Part shown: positions 35,301 to 47,800 of the stretch, in pieces | How positions within the stretch are numbered: the first letter of the stretch is position 1 | Layout: every line of letters begins with the position of its first letter | Source of the DNA: Mastigias papua | Taxonomy: Eukaryota > Cnidaria > Scyphozoa > Rhizostomeae > Mastigiidae | Assembly (NCBI GenBank): GCA_964019165.1 | Contig: OZ025267.1 | Coordinates: 16,898,079 to 16,962,078 of the forward strand | DNA: 64,000 bases | Reading direction: 5' to 3' | Position numbers and translations under genes: made by a program | Notes under the pieces: model-generated | What the model was told of the DNA's origin: nothing | What the model saw: the letters and a program-made list of their open reading frames with translations, nothing else | Database searches by the model: none

Positions 35301-38300
35301 TTAGTTTTGATGAATGATTTGAAATTTCTTTAGAAAAAAGCTACATGTATGTTGATATGCAACTATCAATTAGTAGTCCATTTGCTCATGATTGCGAAAG
35401 CCCTTTAACATCTGCGTAGAAAGTCTCTCCGCAAGTTCATTCAGTTGTGTCATCGCTGATATCCAGAAAATGTAGTCAATAGTTAATACTCCGAAATTTA
35501 ATGTTTTGATTTGTTATATATAATGGTTTAATTGGACTTCCTCTGCTAGCTCGACAAAGAGATCCTCCGGCGGAAGAATGAAGGTATGGAATCTTGTTTT
35601 GCACAAATTCTTCGTATCACACAAGGAAAAATTGCTTTATGCCTTACTCTTCTGTTGAGGCTACGTTATTCGTGGCATTGGGTATAGGAAGATTCTAAAC
35701 AATGTCATTCTTAATCAGAAAGAGCCCGAGAAACATGAGTGAAGACCATAGTTTGTGATATTTCATCAGAGTATCAATTTTTCATTAACTATTGAAATTC
35801 ATCTTATACATAGCCGCTTTTTCTTTATCTCTTAAAAAGTAATTTTTTGTATTACTTGCGACCAACTTATTTGGAACTTCTTAGATTGACAGTAACGTTG
35901 GATCACCCAGGAATGCATGTCAATTGTGTATGGCTTTAGTGTTAGCGCTTGGAAGGGTGCTTTTATAATTCTGAACAGAAGGGTATTATGATACGAGGTG
36001 ATTCGAAAATCGTGAGACTTTTAAAGAAACAACAGTATCAGTAGGCAAAGATAGCTGGATATTGACACAGTGTGGTATTGATGAGGAAACTAGAACATCA
36101 ATAGCATACAGAAGTATAAATTTTTCGGAATAGTTCATTATTTTGTCCTTTTGCGTCGCTATTTTCATTCTTTTTATGCAAGTAGAACAGTAGGATATTA
36201 AGATACAATGGGGGGGGGGGGGGAGAGAAAATTTGCTGGAAGCCATCTGAAAGAGAAAATCGAGCCGTTGGAGTTGAGGACTCAATAACATTGAACTGCT
36301 GTCACTCATATTTTTATTTCTACTTTGCAGAAAGTACAAAAAAGAGGCGTAAATCTCGCAGATCTGTTTGCGTTCGACCGGCACTGTCTTGGTATGATGC
36401 TACAGTTTAGTGGCCTACACTTTTCTCTGTATTACTTTTCTCTCTATACTCAGTATTAGTGAGGGGAAGGGGAGGCAACCAAACAACTGTAGCTTGGGGT
36501 GAAGCTTTAAGAAAAGGTTTTAACAACCACGCCCTAGAAATGCTATTTCTCTCGAAAATTGTTTGGCCCACCGCCCTCTGACCCCCCAAGTGTTTGCAGC
36601 TGCTACAGTTATGTAGAGACGCTTTGCACCACACCAGTGATAGATACTACTCGATCAACTTACGATCCGTGGAATTCATGGTATACTTTCAATCTAAATA
36701 ATATCGCTGACGCTCTTCCTCTACAGAATCCACACTTACGGTAGACTATAAGTTACTTGTATTGATTGATTCAGAAAGTTGCAGAAGTCTTCATAGGACT
36801 GTTTTATTCATGTAGAATTCTCTTACATTTTACAACTGTAGCAAAAAAGAGGATGTTTGCCTGCACATTTGTAAGTAACCACGGTTGTTTATTTTAGCAG
36901 GGCGTTTCTCACTCCCTCAGGCTATCATCAGCCAATGATTGGTAGTAAACTGAGGCTTGAGACAACGAGATAGCAAAGAACGATCAAGTAATGGAATTAA
37001 CTCTTTACATTGGTCAGTTCGATACGGAGAGTTTTTATCTTTTGTTTATTCTTCAGCTCCTCATCCGATGATGATGATACCGAGAACCCCGGTGGTGGTG
37101 TTGATGATGATGGTGGTGATCGAAGCGGTGATGATGATGATAATAGTGGTCTTGGTAATGGTGAAGGTGATGATGACGGTGATGGTAAAAGTGATGGTGT
37201 GGGTGGTGGTGAAAGTGATGGCGTTATTGAACATCATAATGGTAATGGCGTTGATGATGGTGATGGTGATATTGATAGCCAAGGTGGTGATAAAGGTAAA
37301 GAATTCCATCTTAAATACTAGATGGATTGATTTACCATACTCCAATTAAATTCGTCGTTATTGACAGGCATCGTTGACATTTTATTTCAGTTTTTATTTT
37401 GCCACCCTCACTGTTTCATCTGATCCACTTCCAGTCAATCTCGAAGTTAGGCGCTTAGACCTGTTTGGCAGCGTGTTATTGATTTACGTAGGGAATACCA
37501 AAGCTCTTCTATTAGCTATCATCTAAGGTGTTGCCTTTTATCTTGTAGAAAACAGTCATTTTGATGATCAAGAGTAAGTAACTTTGTTTACTTATTGGGA
37601 AATATAAGCATAGCTGCTAAATTTTTGAGACCTCTGATTAAGTCTATTTTCTCGCAAACTAACAGACCAATCAGCATGAAAAATGGGCCTAAATTTAGCT
37701 GTGGAACGCATGTACAGTGAGAATCCTGCATGATGATTGGTCCATTAAATTTGGAGAAAATACAACTGATCAGACTCTCATTATGTAATAGCCTAGCCTT
37801 TTGTACATTGTAGGCTTTGTTTTGTCTTATTGTGAAAGCAGTTCACATAGTTACTAGCTTGTTCAATTTCTTTAGCGCCAGAACCCAATTGGAGCCAAGA
37901 CAGTCTTTTGTCTTCTTGCATTATTTCGGGTCACTCACATTCTTCCACGCCTATCTCCCATGCTTTCCACCCAGGCTTGTCTTCTTCCTTCACTAGTATT
38001 TTCCTCATTATTTTATCTTCTATTAACACCATGGCCATGACTATACTTTTTGATCTTTCTTTCCAAAGCATATATTTTATCACCATGCTCCTTTTTATAT
38101 GTTGAAGAATACTACTTTTTTCCTCAATTCCAGTCCTTCCTCTGATCTATACCTCAATTTCTCTGGACTTCTTAGATATATTTTAAATCAAGATTATACA
38201 CGGTTTTGTTGTGATGCTTGGTATCACTGAATTCATGTGGTATTTCTCGTATGCTGCATTAACCTGCGAGTTGATTCTCGTTCTTGTCTCTTTCCTTTTC

Positions 38301-38720
38301 ATTGAACCATAGGAGTGAAGAGGAAGATAACTTTGATGCCTGTAAGATAGTATCTTTTGTATATGCAAACTGTCGGTTTAATTCCTTGCGGTTTTTTATA
38401 CATTCAGGTTTAATCATCTTACATGCTAGAATATTCTGTTTCATCTTTCTCTATTTTTGATGACTGATCTGAAACTGAAATCGAATTCTTTATATTATCA
38501 GCCCCAAAACTGTTCATCGCTGCATGCTTCTAAAGTAGAAGTTGCGAAGCAGTTTTTCTAGCAAGAACACCTTTTTATTAGTTACTCTTGCCGTACGTAG
38601 ACCTAAATTGACTGGGAAGACTCAGGTAGAACTTTTTGCTGCAAAAATGGTACCAGCAACTATAGTGATTGTCATTGAAACCCATTAAAACAAATGGGGA
38701 TGTGCCGTAGTGAGTTCATA

Positions 38721-38755
<35 letters not shown>

Positions 38756-38779
38756 ACATACATACATACATAAATATAA

Positions 38780-38835
<56 letters not shown>

Positions 38836-41800
38836 TTTATATTTATATTTATATGTGTATATATATTTATTCATGTATTGTTATATATGAATATGCATAT
38901 ATATCTATATATTGAAATATTGTACAAAAATATCTTTAGACAAATAGTTGGAAAATTGTGACAAATCTATTTGCGAAGAATGACATACGTTTACTTCTTC
39001 TTTAGTCGTCAATAAAGTAAAATCGTGGAGGAAAACCACAAATATAATTCTGTCATCAGAAGAAGAGGATGGGTGAGAATGAAAGTTAAAATGATTTAAG
39101 CGCATGATACTACAAAATTTTAATTTTTTGACATGCTTTGTTCAGCACTAGTGGACCTCGTATTTATTCCTTTAGCGGAAACGTGCTTTGTGTAGCTATT
39201 GAATTGTTACTTTGAAATTAGCAAACTGAAATATACTGAATGCTTCGTCTTACACCTTTCAAAGTATTATTCTAGGGTCGAACTAGGAAACTGTTTCATA
39301 CAGCATGTAGAATTTCACTTGTGTTTCACAAACATTTCCTAGTTTGGCATTATGGTGACACAGCTTCAGGTATGTGCAATAGAATACACACAGGCAAATG
39401 TTTTCTAATTTGGCCCTACCATTGAACATTAACATATAACGTTAGTATAGAGTGTTTCCATAAGGCGTCGTCAGATGTACTGAATTATCATTGTATTGCG
39501 AGATCCAACAACTTTTCTCAATCAAGGCAAACCGAATCGAAAAATTCCTGGTCTTTGATCTTGTCACGTATTATTTGGTGGAATAGGATTTGCGGCGTTT
39601 TGGAGTACAAATTCAAAGTAGAAATCGTCAGGTTTTTGGCTGTGATTTTAAAACATTCGACAGACTGTTTTTGAGAGCAGTATCTTGTGTTTAAAATCTA
39701 CGTTCATTTCAATTTGCCTTGAGTAACAAGGTGATTTGACATGAACTAAGAGTTCAAGTTTTTATACTTACTTATCAGCATGGGAATGAACTTAAATTGC
39801 ACTAGGTGTAAGGGTTAATCATTGCTTTTAAATTTCTTTGGCGATAGAGATACAATTGTGCCCAGATAGCATGATAGAGTCTTGGCATGACCTCAGCGAA
39901 GACTATTTACAATAACCTTAGGCTCAGATTAAGTCTCTAAGTACAATTCAAGCACTTTTTCCATATAGGATTAATGGCAGACTGTTAAATGTATGCTTAG
40001 ATACCAGAACAGGTACTTTGCAATACTTTCTATGATGAACCTATTGTAGCAATTGGAATATGTTTGTATCTAGTGATGATGGTGCCATAACTTACATCCT
40101 ATTCAGAATGTTTGTTGAATTTCCAAACCGGGCCAGCAACTAAGTACCACTCAAGTGACTTCTTTATACACACTTCACTCCAGTTTGTTATCCATTTGAT
40201 TGAGAAGTAGGAAAATCTGGATTAATTGTTAGGAAGTCTAGGAATTCTAGGAATTCTATGGTAATTATTGGTATCGAATTTGATAATGTATTTTTGGAAT
40301 TTCTAATGCCACTTTGTTTATTTGTGATGGATTCAGTATTGATTTCAAGTCATTTCTATCTGTAGCCTCTATCTCAGTATAAATGCACTCAAATTTATCT
40401 GTTCCTTTTGTTACTTTTGATTTTGATCAGTAGCAAATAACTCCTTTTATCGATCTGCAACATAGTTCAGCTTTCTGTTACAGTTCTAGGTGGGGTGTTT
40501 CTCTGTTGGAAACTAGCGATGCTTCTTCATATTTCAAAGCAATTTTATAATGATCTGCAACCTATGAGAAAATCCTATCAATTCGTTTTCTTTGTTGTTT
40601 GCTTTCTTTCCCTGATTTTTTTGGGCAACCATTAAGCTGATATAATCCAAAGGTGCAAGGACTTATTCCTCATATTTTATCGTAGACCTAGACCTATTGA
40701 TGCCTAGTGCTTCGCCTTAGCCAGTCATCTACTCTGCTAACACGTTTGAAATCTATATTTTATTCGTAGCGACCTGTTAGAATATTTGATATTTTTTCAT
40801 GATTTGGTGATACAGTCAACCTTGCATAATTCGGATCGGTTTTATCCGGATTTTTGTATATTCCGGACAGAATTGCTAAGTCCAATTAGTTTCCCATTAA
40901 AGTGCAACACTGAAAGAGTTTCTACGTAATCCGGATTTTCTGTAATCCGGACAAAATCATCTTATGCGAGGTTGACTGTATACTGATCGTTAGCTGAATT
41001 TACGAGTCGTTCACAAAAGCTCCAATTATATCGTTGATTTATTTAGTTGCATATGTTACGTAAGAGTTTTTAGCTTTTTGATAGAGTTAATGATCAGTTG
41101 TTCGTCATTTTCTGATAATACGTAATAATATTGGGCACAAGTTTATTTGGGATAGCTTTCATTAACATTTGTTTCTTCTCTGAATGTTTCTTTGAAAATT
41201 GGTATTAAGAACGATTCTCACAGATTTGCAATTAAGATATGGCCCAAAATTGGCATTAAATCATTGTTGCTTAAAAGAAACTGCACATAGAATGAAGTAT
41301 TCCTAAAGACCACATGTATACACCGGCTCTTAAAATTTATTGGAATAAACGATGCCAAGTATATTACTTTGGCCTTCCACGCAATCACCTACTCATCGAT
41401 TATTCAGCAGAGAGTTCACGTTCTTTCGGTTACAGTATAAAGATTCGACCATTCTAGGCAGAAAACAACAGATGAATTCAAAATGTTTATGACATTTTTG
41501 GACCTATCTAATTACAGTCCTGTGCAGGATTGTTCAAAAGCAGCCAAAAGTCACGTTCAGGGCCATATAAGGGCCAATTTTATTCCTATCAAATAGCGAC
41601 TGGGACAGGATGGTGAAATTGTTGGCGGTGTGAAATCCACACACCCTCTTACTTTGCGCCCCTGGATATGGGGTACAGTTCTGAAATATATATGCGTAGT
41701 TTATACAATATATTCGACTTTATCTTTGTTCGACGGGTCAAACCTTTATTCAAAAGCTCGTGTTTGAAATTTTGAAGTTATTGGGTTGTGTGATGTTTTC

Positions 41801-44800
41801 TACAATTCCAGGATTCTGTTCAGCGAATAAGCGTTTTAAATTGTATGTTGGTTTCTTAATTTGCATACTTTCCTTTTCAGATCTGATAACATGGACAGTT
41901 TCATCGATGATTCCGAGCTGAAAACCAATAGTTAGTACTTTGCAATCATTTATCCTTCTTTATTAACTTTATGAATTAGCATGGCAATTGTCCTTAATTA
42001 GCCAGAGTCATTACGGGAAGAAGTGGAATTCTGGAGCAATTTTTTCCTTTGATCCAGTGCATCGATCTATCATGTGAATTAGTCAATTCGGACCACTATC
42101 CGCTACACCAATTCAGTTGATCTTTGCTAAGCAATAAGACCAGAATTATAGTGGTCTCAATAAAGTGTGAATGGGAGTCATTTGTTTTTAAGGGAAAACA
42201 TGGCAGGAGCCTAGAAAATCAGATATAATAGACCTGTTATCTGACAGTGATGAAAGCCCGGACGAAAGGTACATTTCTATTATGGGATATTTCAATTCTT
42301 GTTCTACTTCTTGCAACAAATGGGTGTTTTTAAGCTGGAAAGAGAAAAATATGAAGTATATAGTAGGGAGGAAGCTAGTTTGGTGTAGTTACAAAGAACT
42401 AGAGCAATCTTTTACAATACGGGGACTTTTCCTTAGTGGGGAAGTATAATTTTATGTGGGGAATGGCCAACTGTCGTCATCGGTTGCAAAATGATGAATT
42501 TTATGGTAAGTCATGACCAACACGGCCTATCTAGCCAAAATTCCCTTGTACTTTTCTTGATCGCTTCGGATTTGCTCTATATCTGATGTACTAATAACGT
42601 CGTGATGTAATAGCAGTGTAAACTAACATCTTTAGTGATGTCAGCTTGTGTCGATCCAGAAACGGTTTCACTTTACTGTAATGAAGGGGAATCTCTTTTA
42701 TTGCATAACGTAAAAAAGGGAACAGCACAAAATAATCTGTGAAACGGTGAGATATAACAACCAATAGGATTTAGAAAGGAAAATAGATTTAAAGAGGGGG
42801 TCGTGGCTCAAAAGGGCGTGTGACTCAAGAAGTTTTTGTGCACCTTGACCCTTGTCCTCCACTACTTCGTAGCTTGCACCGCCAATGTCTATAGCTTTCT
42901 CTCAGAATATATTGAATAGTGAGAGGATAATTATCCATAGCATACATACATTTCTTTATATTTTATTGTTACCCGACTGCTGCTAGTAATTATTCTTGTT
43001 CTCTATCTCTTCTTGTTACGTCGATTTCGCTGTCTTCAGACCGAAAGAGAGACCTTCAGGTATCTATAGAAAATTCTCTTTCCTTATATTAACTTTTTTA
43101 AGTACATATCAATTTTATACACCATTGTTAGAATCTTGGACTCTTTACGAAAGTGATACTCGTTTCTTTGGTAGAGCACTTGACGAAACAGGCCGGGTCG
43201 TGAGTTCGAGCCCTGTTCAGGTCATTCAATTCCGCGCGCTCTCACTTTACAATTTTTCCATATCCTGCTGTCTTTACCTTCTGTAAGGGGTACTGAGATG
43301 GAAGTGAGTGACCTTTGGTAGAAATAAAAGCATGTATTTTTATCATTAGTCAAATTTCACTTCTCAATTCTTCATCTGATTTATTCAGTTCGCAAGAAAC
43401 TATCATCACAAGCATATTATACACGTAAGTTAAGTTATCAAGTTATTTTGAACTTTGTTGACCTTAAGCCGTGGTCAAACGACCCAACATTTCACCCAAC
43501 ATTCATGGAACATCTATGTTCAGTGAAATGTTCGATCGTTTGACCACCATGTTCAGACGCCCAACAATGTTTCCAGCGATGTTGGATAAAATTTGCTCGG
43601 GATCAAAAACATGCCAACATTTCAGTGAACACCTCTATTGCTTTTTGATGTTCAGTGAAATGTTGAATCGTTTGACCAGGGCTTTATAATTGCAATAATC
43701 TATGAGTACTCATCTTGCTTACGAAGTATTAGGTTTGATACGGAGCACTGTAGAACTGAGATTTGAAGAATGGTTCCTTCAGTACTCCCGCTAAGAGTTC
43801 ATCATCATTTGGATTTGAGTGCAAAGCGTAGCACATACAACTGCTTATGGAATGACTGGGCGATACCTCTGATGTCAAATTCAGATTCAAATTCAGATTC
43901 AAATTCAGATTCAAATTCAGATTCAAATTCAGATTCAGATTTCATTTCTACCAAAGGTACAACAAACCACAGAGGCATTAGGAAGCTAACATGAAAATGG
44001 TGTTACTGTTATAAATATTATTTAGCCTTCAGTTTTATACTAGTTTGATCCCAATTCATATTCGTTAAATAACCACAGAACTTGGTGTGTTTCTTATTTA
44101 CCTAGGATACCATGAATGCCGAATAGCATTGCCACGATTGGTTTATTAGAGACATAAGAACTGCATGTTCAGGCTTTGTTCAAGGCTCAGAGTTTAACAG
44201 CAGCAAATTTGCACAGACAAATGTTGTCTGGTTTGGCCCTACCTCAAGAGATGACAATTTTGCAATCTTTCTATGCACTATGGTCTACAAAAACATCTCA
44301 ATTTTCACTTCCATATTGTATCTCATTGTGCTGTCCCAAGCAGTTATGTTTCTTGTATTGTATTCTCGTTTTGTATTTTAGCCTTTAAAACTCCTTCGAG
44401 ACCAGTGAACTTTACTCGTAAGTATTGATGCTACTCTTGTACAACGCCCTCCCATGATTCAGATTTTCAAATTTTTGATCTGAGTAATGGCAGGCTAAGA
44501 AAACTTTTAAAATATGCCAGGAATGACTCATTTGGTAGCCATTCAACAGAGGAATCTGTTGTTGTTTCCATCGAGATGTACAAACAGGACTTTATATCAA
44601 TCATAGTTTTATATAATAATCCAATGAAGAAAAATAATGCCTTAGGTATTTTAACAAACTACTATATCTAAAGCTGAGAAAAGCCTCTCTTGGAATCGGC
44701 ACTCAGGTTTCAGGGAGACATTTAGAGTTGACATTTCTGTCAGAAGTGGGAGTTTGTCAAACAGCCGCCAAAGTCAAGCAATGTGAATCTGGTACCTGCA

Positions 44801-47800
44801 GATTATGTAAAACTACCTATACGAATATGGGCTTTTCATTTTGGATTTTTATTTTGTTTCTTGTTTGTTCTTCTTCTGTTTTTCTTTTCCATTTTGGGCA
44901 TGAAATGCCAGTTGAATTTTTACACACAATATTTCTTTATTTTTGTGCCTAACTGCTCGTTTTGTATGACTTTTGTCCTTATCACTTATTTTTCTTTTTC
45001 ATTATAGCCAGCATTCTTAGCTCGGTACGTGTACCAAAAACACCGCATGGGAGTGCTTCGTATAAAAGGGAATACAAAAAATTAAGGGATGAAACAGCCA
45101 ATGATCTGTTCAATCTGTTTAACGAGACAGTTTTTGATAATCGGGTATGCTAAGTGACGATCATATAATTTCATATATGCATGTTACTATTTCTTGTTCG
45201 GGTTAGTTTTATGCGAGCAACCAGAGAGAATGTTACCTTCTTATGACCAGTGCGTGTTTTGCTGCTGGTAAACTGCAAACCAATTTGATTCTGTTTGAGA
45301 AGCAACTTCTTTTATTTTAATGTTACTATGCTGTCCCATGTTATTCTATGTTATGTTATGTTGTGTTTGTTATGTTACGTTATCTTCTGTTATGTTATAC
45401 TATGTTATGATATTATGTTACATTAAGTTATGCTTTGTTGTGTTTTATATGTTATGTTATGTACTGTAGTGTTATGTTTTGCTATATGTTACATTGTGTT
45501 GTGGTATGTTATGTTAAATTGTGTTGTGTTATGTTTTATGTGTTATGTTATGTTATCTTATCTTATGCTAGGCTATGTTATGATGTTGTATTAGTGTTAT
45601 GTTGTGCTTATATCAAGTTGTGTTGTGCTGTGATGTATACATTATGTAATGTTATGTTTTCTTATGTTATGCTATAAGTTGTGTTGTGGTATGTTCTGTT
45701 AAGTTGCGTTATGTTTTTTTATGTTATGTTATATCATGCTATGCAATGCTGTGCTTTGTTTTGCTTTGTTTATTGCAAGTGTATCATTTATTGCTGTAAC
45801 CTTATGTGATTACTTTTTGTTATTTGCCAAGGATGACCAGACTCTTCTAGGATAAGAGCCGCATGCAATAAGATTCAGGTGACTGAACGACTCAGGAGAT
45901 TCATATTCAAGCATTTGTCTTACATCGTTCAGCATAGTAGTGAACTACGAGAACTTCTATTGTAATTTAGTGAATTCACATCTAAGTAAAATAGGCTAGG
46001 AAATGGTAAATTCGCTCCATTCTTCCTTATTTTGCATTAGGCCTTCAGAGGTGGCACCCTCAGGGACAGCCAATCTGATACCATAAAGCGCTTACGTTCA
46101 CTGCTAGAATTAAATGAATCCATAAAACAGCTGAAGGGCAATCATTTTTCTCCCAACAGTTGCGGAAAAAAGTAACATAGCCTGATCCCTCAAGTATGCT
46201 GTCATATTTTAAGCATGCCTTTATGTATTTATAAGTATTTGATTGTATGTTAAAGACAGTTCAATTTTTACGTGAATATTTTTGACTATTTTCTTCTACT
46301 TTAGTTGGCGTGAATTAGTTATTTGTGTAGGCTATTAAATCCTATCAACTATAAAGGTTTATACTTAAAATAATTGTAATGATGATAGTTATACTAAATA
46401 ATTAGCTTAAAAGATGTTCCTCGTTTCGCAGATAGTTTTCAGAGAGCCGCATGTAACTGTTGAGCCTCGGTTTGGCCAGCCCTGTTCTATGCCATATCAT
46501 TTCATTTGCTGTGCTATGCTGTACAGCTTAATGCTTGGCTTGCACATACTGTATTGATCATAAAGTTTTTATATCTCTATCACAGCTACCTAGAGATCTC
46601 AAGATTGTATTTAATAAGCGGATGACAAAGACTGCTGGTTTTTGCTACTATTATCGGTGAGTTATCAAGAATTTGAAACTAATCTCGGTATTTCTAGTTG
46701 CAATTTCATTGTGTATTCTGATTCAAGTATATCTAGCAACGTCAGTTTTTGCGTCTTTTGGCCTTTTTGTTGTTCCATAGAAAATTTTTAATGATATCGT
46801 GATTCATCAAATGATTATGTAACATTTTTAGTGATACTTTTACTAAAGTAAGATCCTCAAAGATTGAGATCGCCGAGAAAGTCTGCGACACTGTAGGTAC
46901 GTGTGTTTGTCCTTACCTTAGTTTTTAACATCTCTGTACCCAATGAATTCCATTTTTAAATTTACTCATGGTCATGTATACTTGGTAACGCACACAGTGT
47001 CATCATATACATGATATTCAGGAGTCCTCTCCTGACGTGCTGGTTTTTAGCGAGATACCTTGATCTTATACCTCATTTTTAGTTATCTTCTGAGCTTTTA
47101 AATTCCCTTTGCATGAATGATGGCTGGACAACTAACATTGAATCATAAGACAGAAAGACTTGGACAATTGTACGCAGTGTTTACTAAATTTCAATGCACT
47201 CTTGGGTATATAAATCATAGGGGCCTTCAGCTGTATACTATTGGTGTGGAATTCCGTAATAATCTTGTAAATGAAATGAGGGTGTATTTCATCGATCTAG
47301 TGGATAAGGGAAAAGTTGTTGAATCAAATTGGTTCTCAGGAATTTCTGAGGCTGTAGTCATTCAACCAATCTAGAGAGGTGGTAAGTAAAGTACTAGCTA
47401 TCAGCAGAATCTGAATATAATAATAAAATTTATGCACTTAAGGTTTACACTGATTAATATCAAAAGTCAATCGATAGTAAATGAGATGCTTTGTTAGAGC
47501 TCGATGAGTTAGCAAGAATCCCAAAATTTGTAAGTTCCCCACGGCCCACCCATTAAGTACCAGAGACTATGTGGAGATAGATGTTTGAAGGTTGAGAGAG
47601 AACATCTCTGCTGTCCTTCATCCATCTGTTGAGTCCCTTTTAATCTGGCATCACAGGCTAATTAGTTGTGCAGAAAGCATAGGCTTATTATGAGTTGAAC
47701 AGAGTTTTAAGATTCGGGAATCCCCCGTTTGTTCTAATTTGTTAATCGTTAGAGAGGTTGCGGGATACCGTTATTCATGAGATGTGCCATGCTGCTGCCT

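Noticed and set aside
38500..38530. Alternative GCNA exon after tatcag at 38500
   Set aside because: In the required phase it reaches a stop after ten codons; the acceptor at 39006 keeps the frame and gives a SIM-like motif.
43150..43230. tRNA gene
   Set aside because: A and B boxes are visible, but the acceptor arms do not pair and the body recurs elsewhere, so it is a SINE. The same reasoning applies to 50041-50115.
47117..47374. 85-codon frame in GCNA intron 17
   Set aside because: Inserting it would break the SprT domain just before the HEMCH exon; no domain recognised. It could be an old element fragment.
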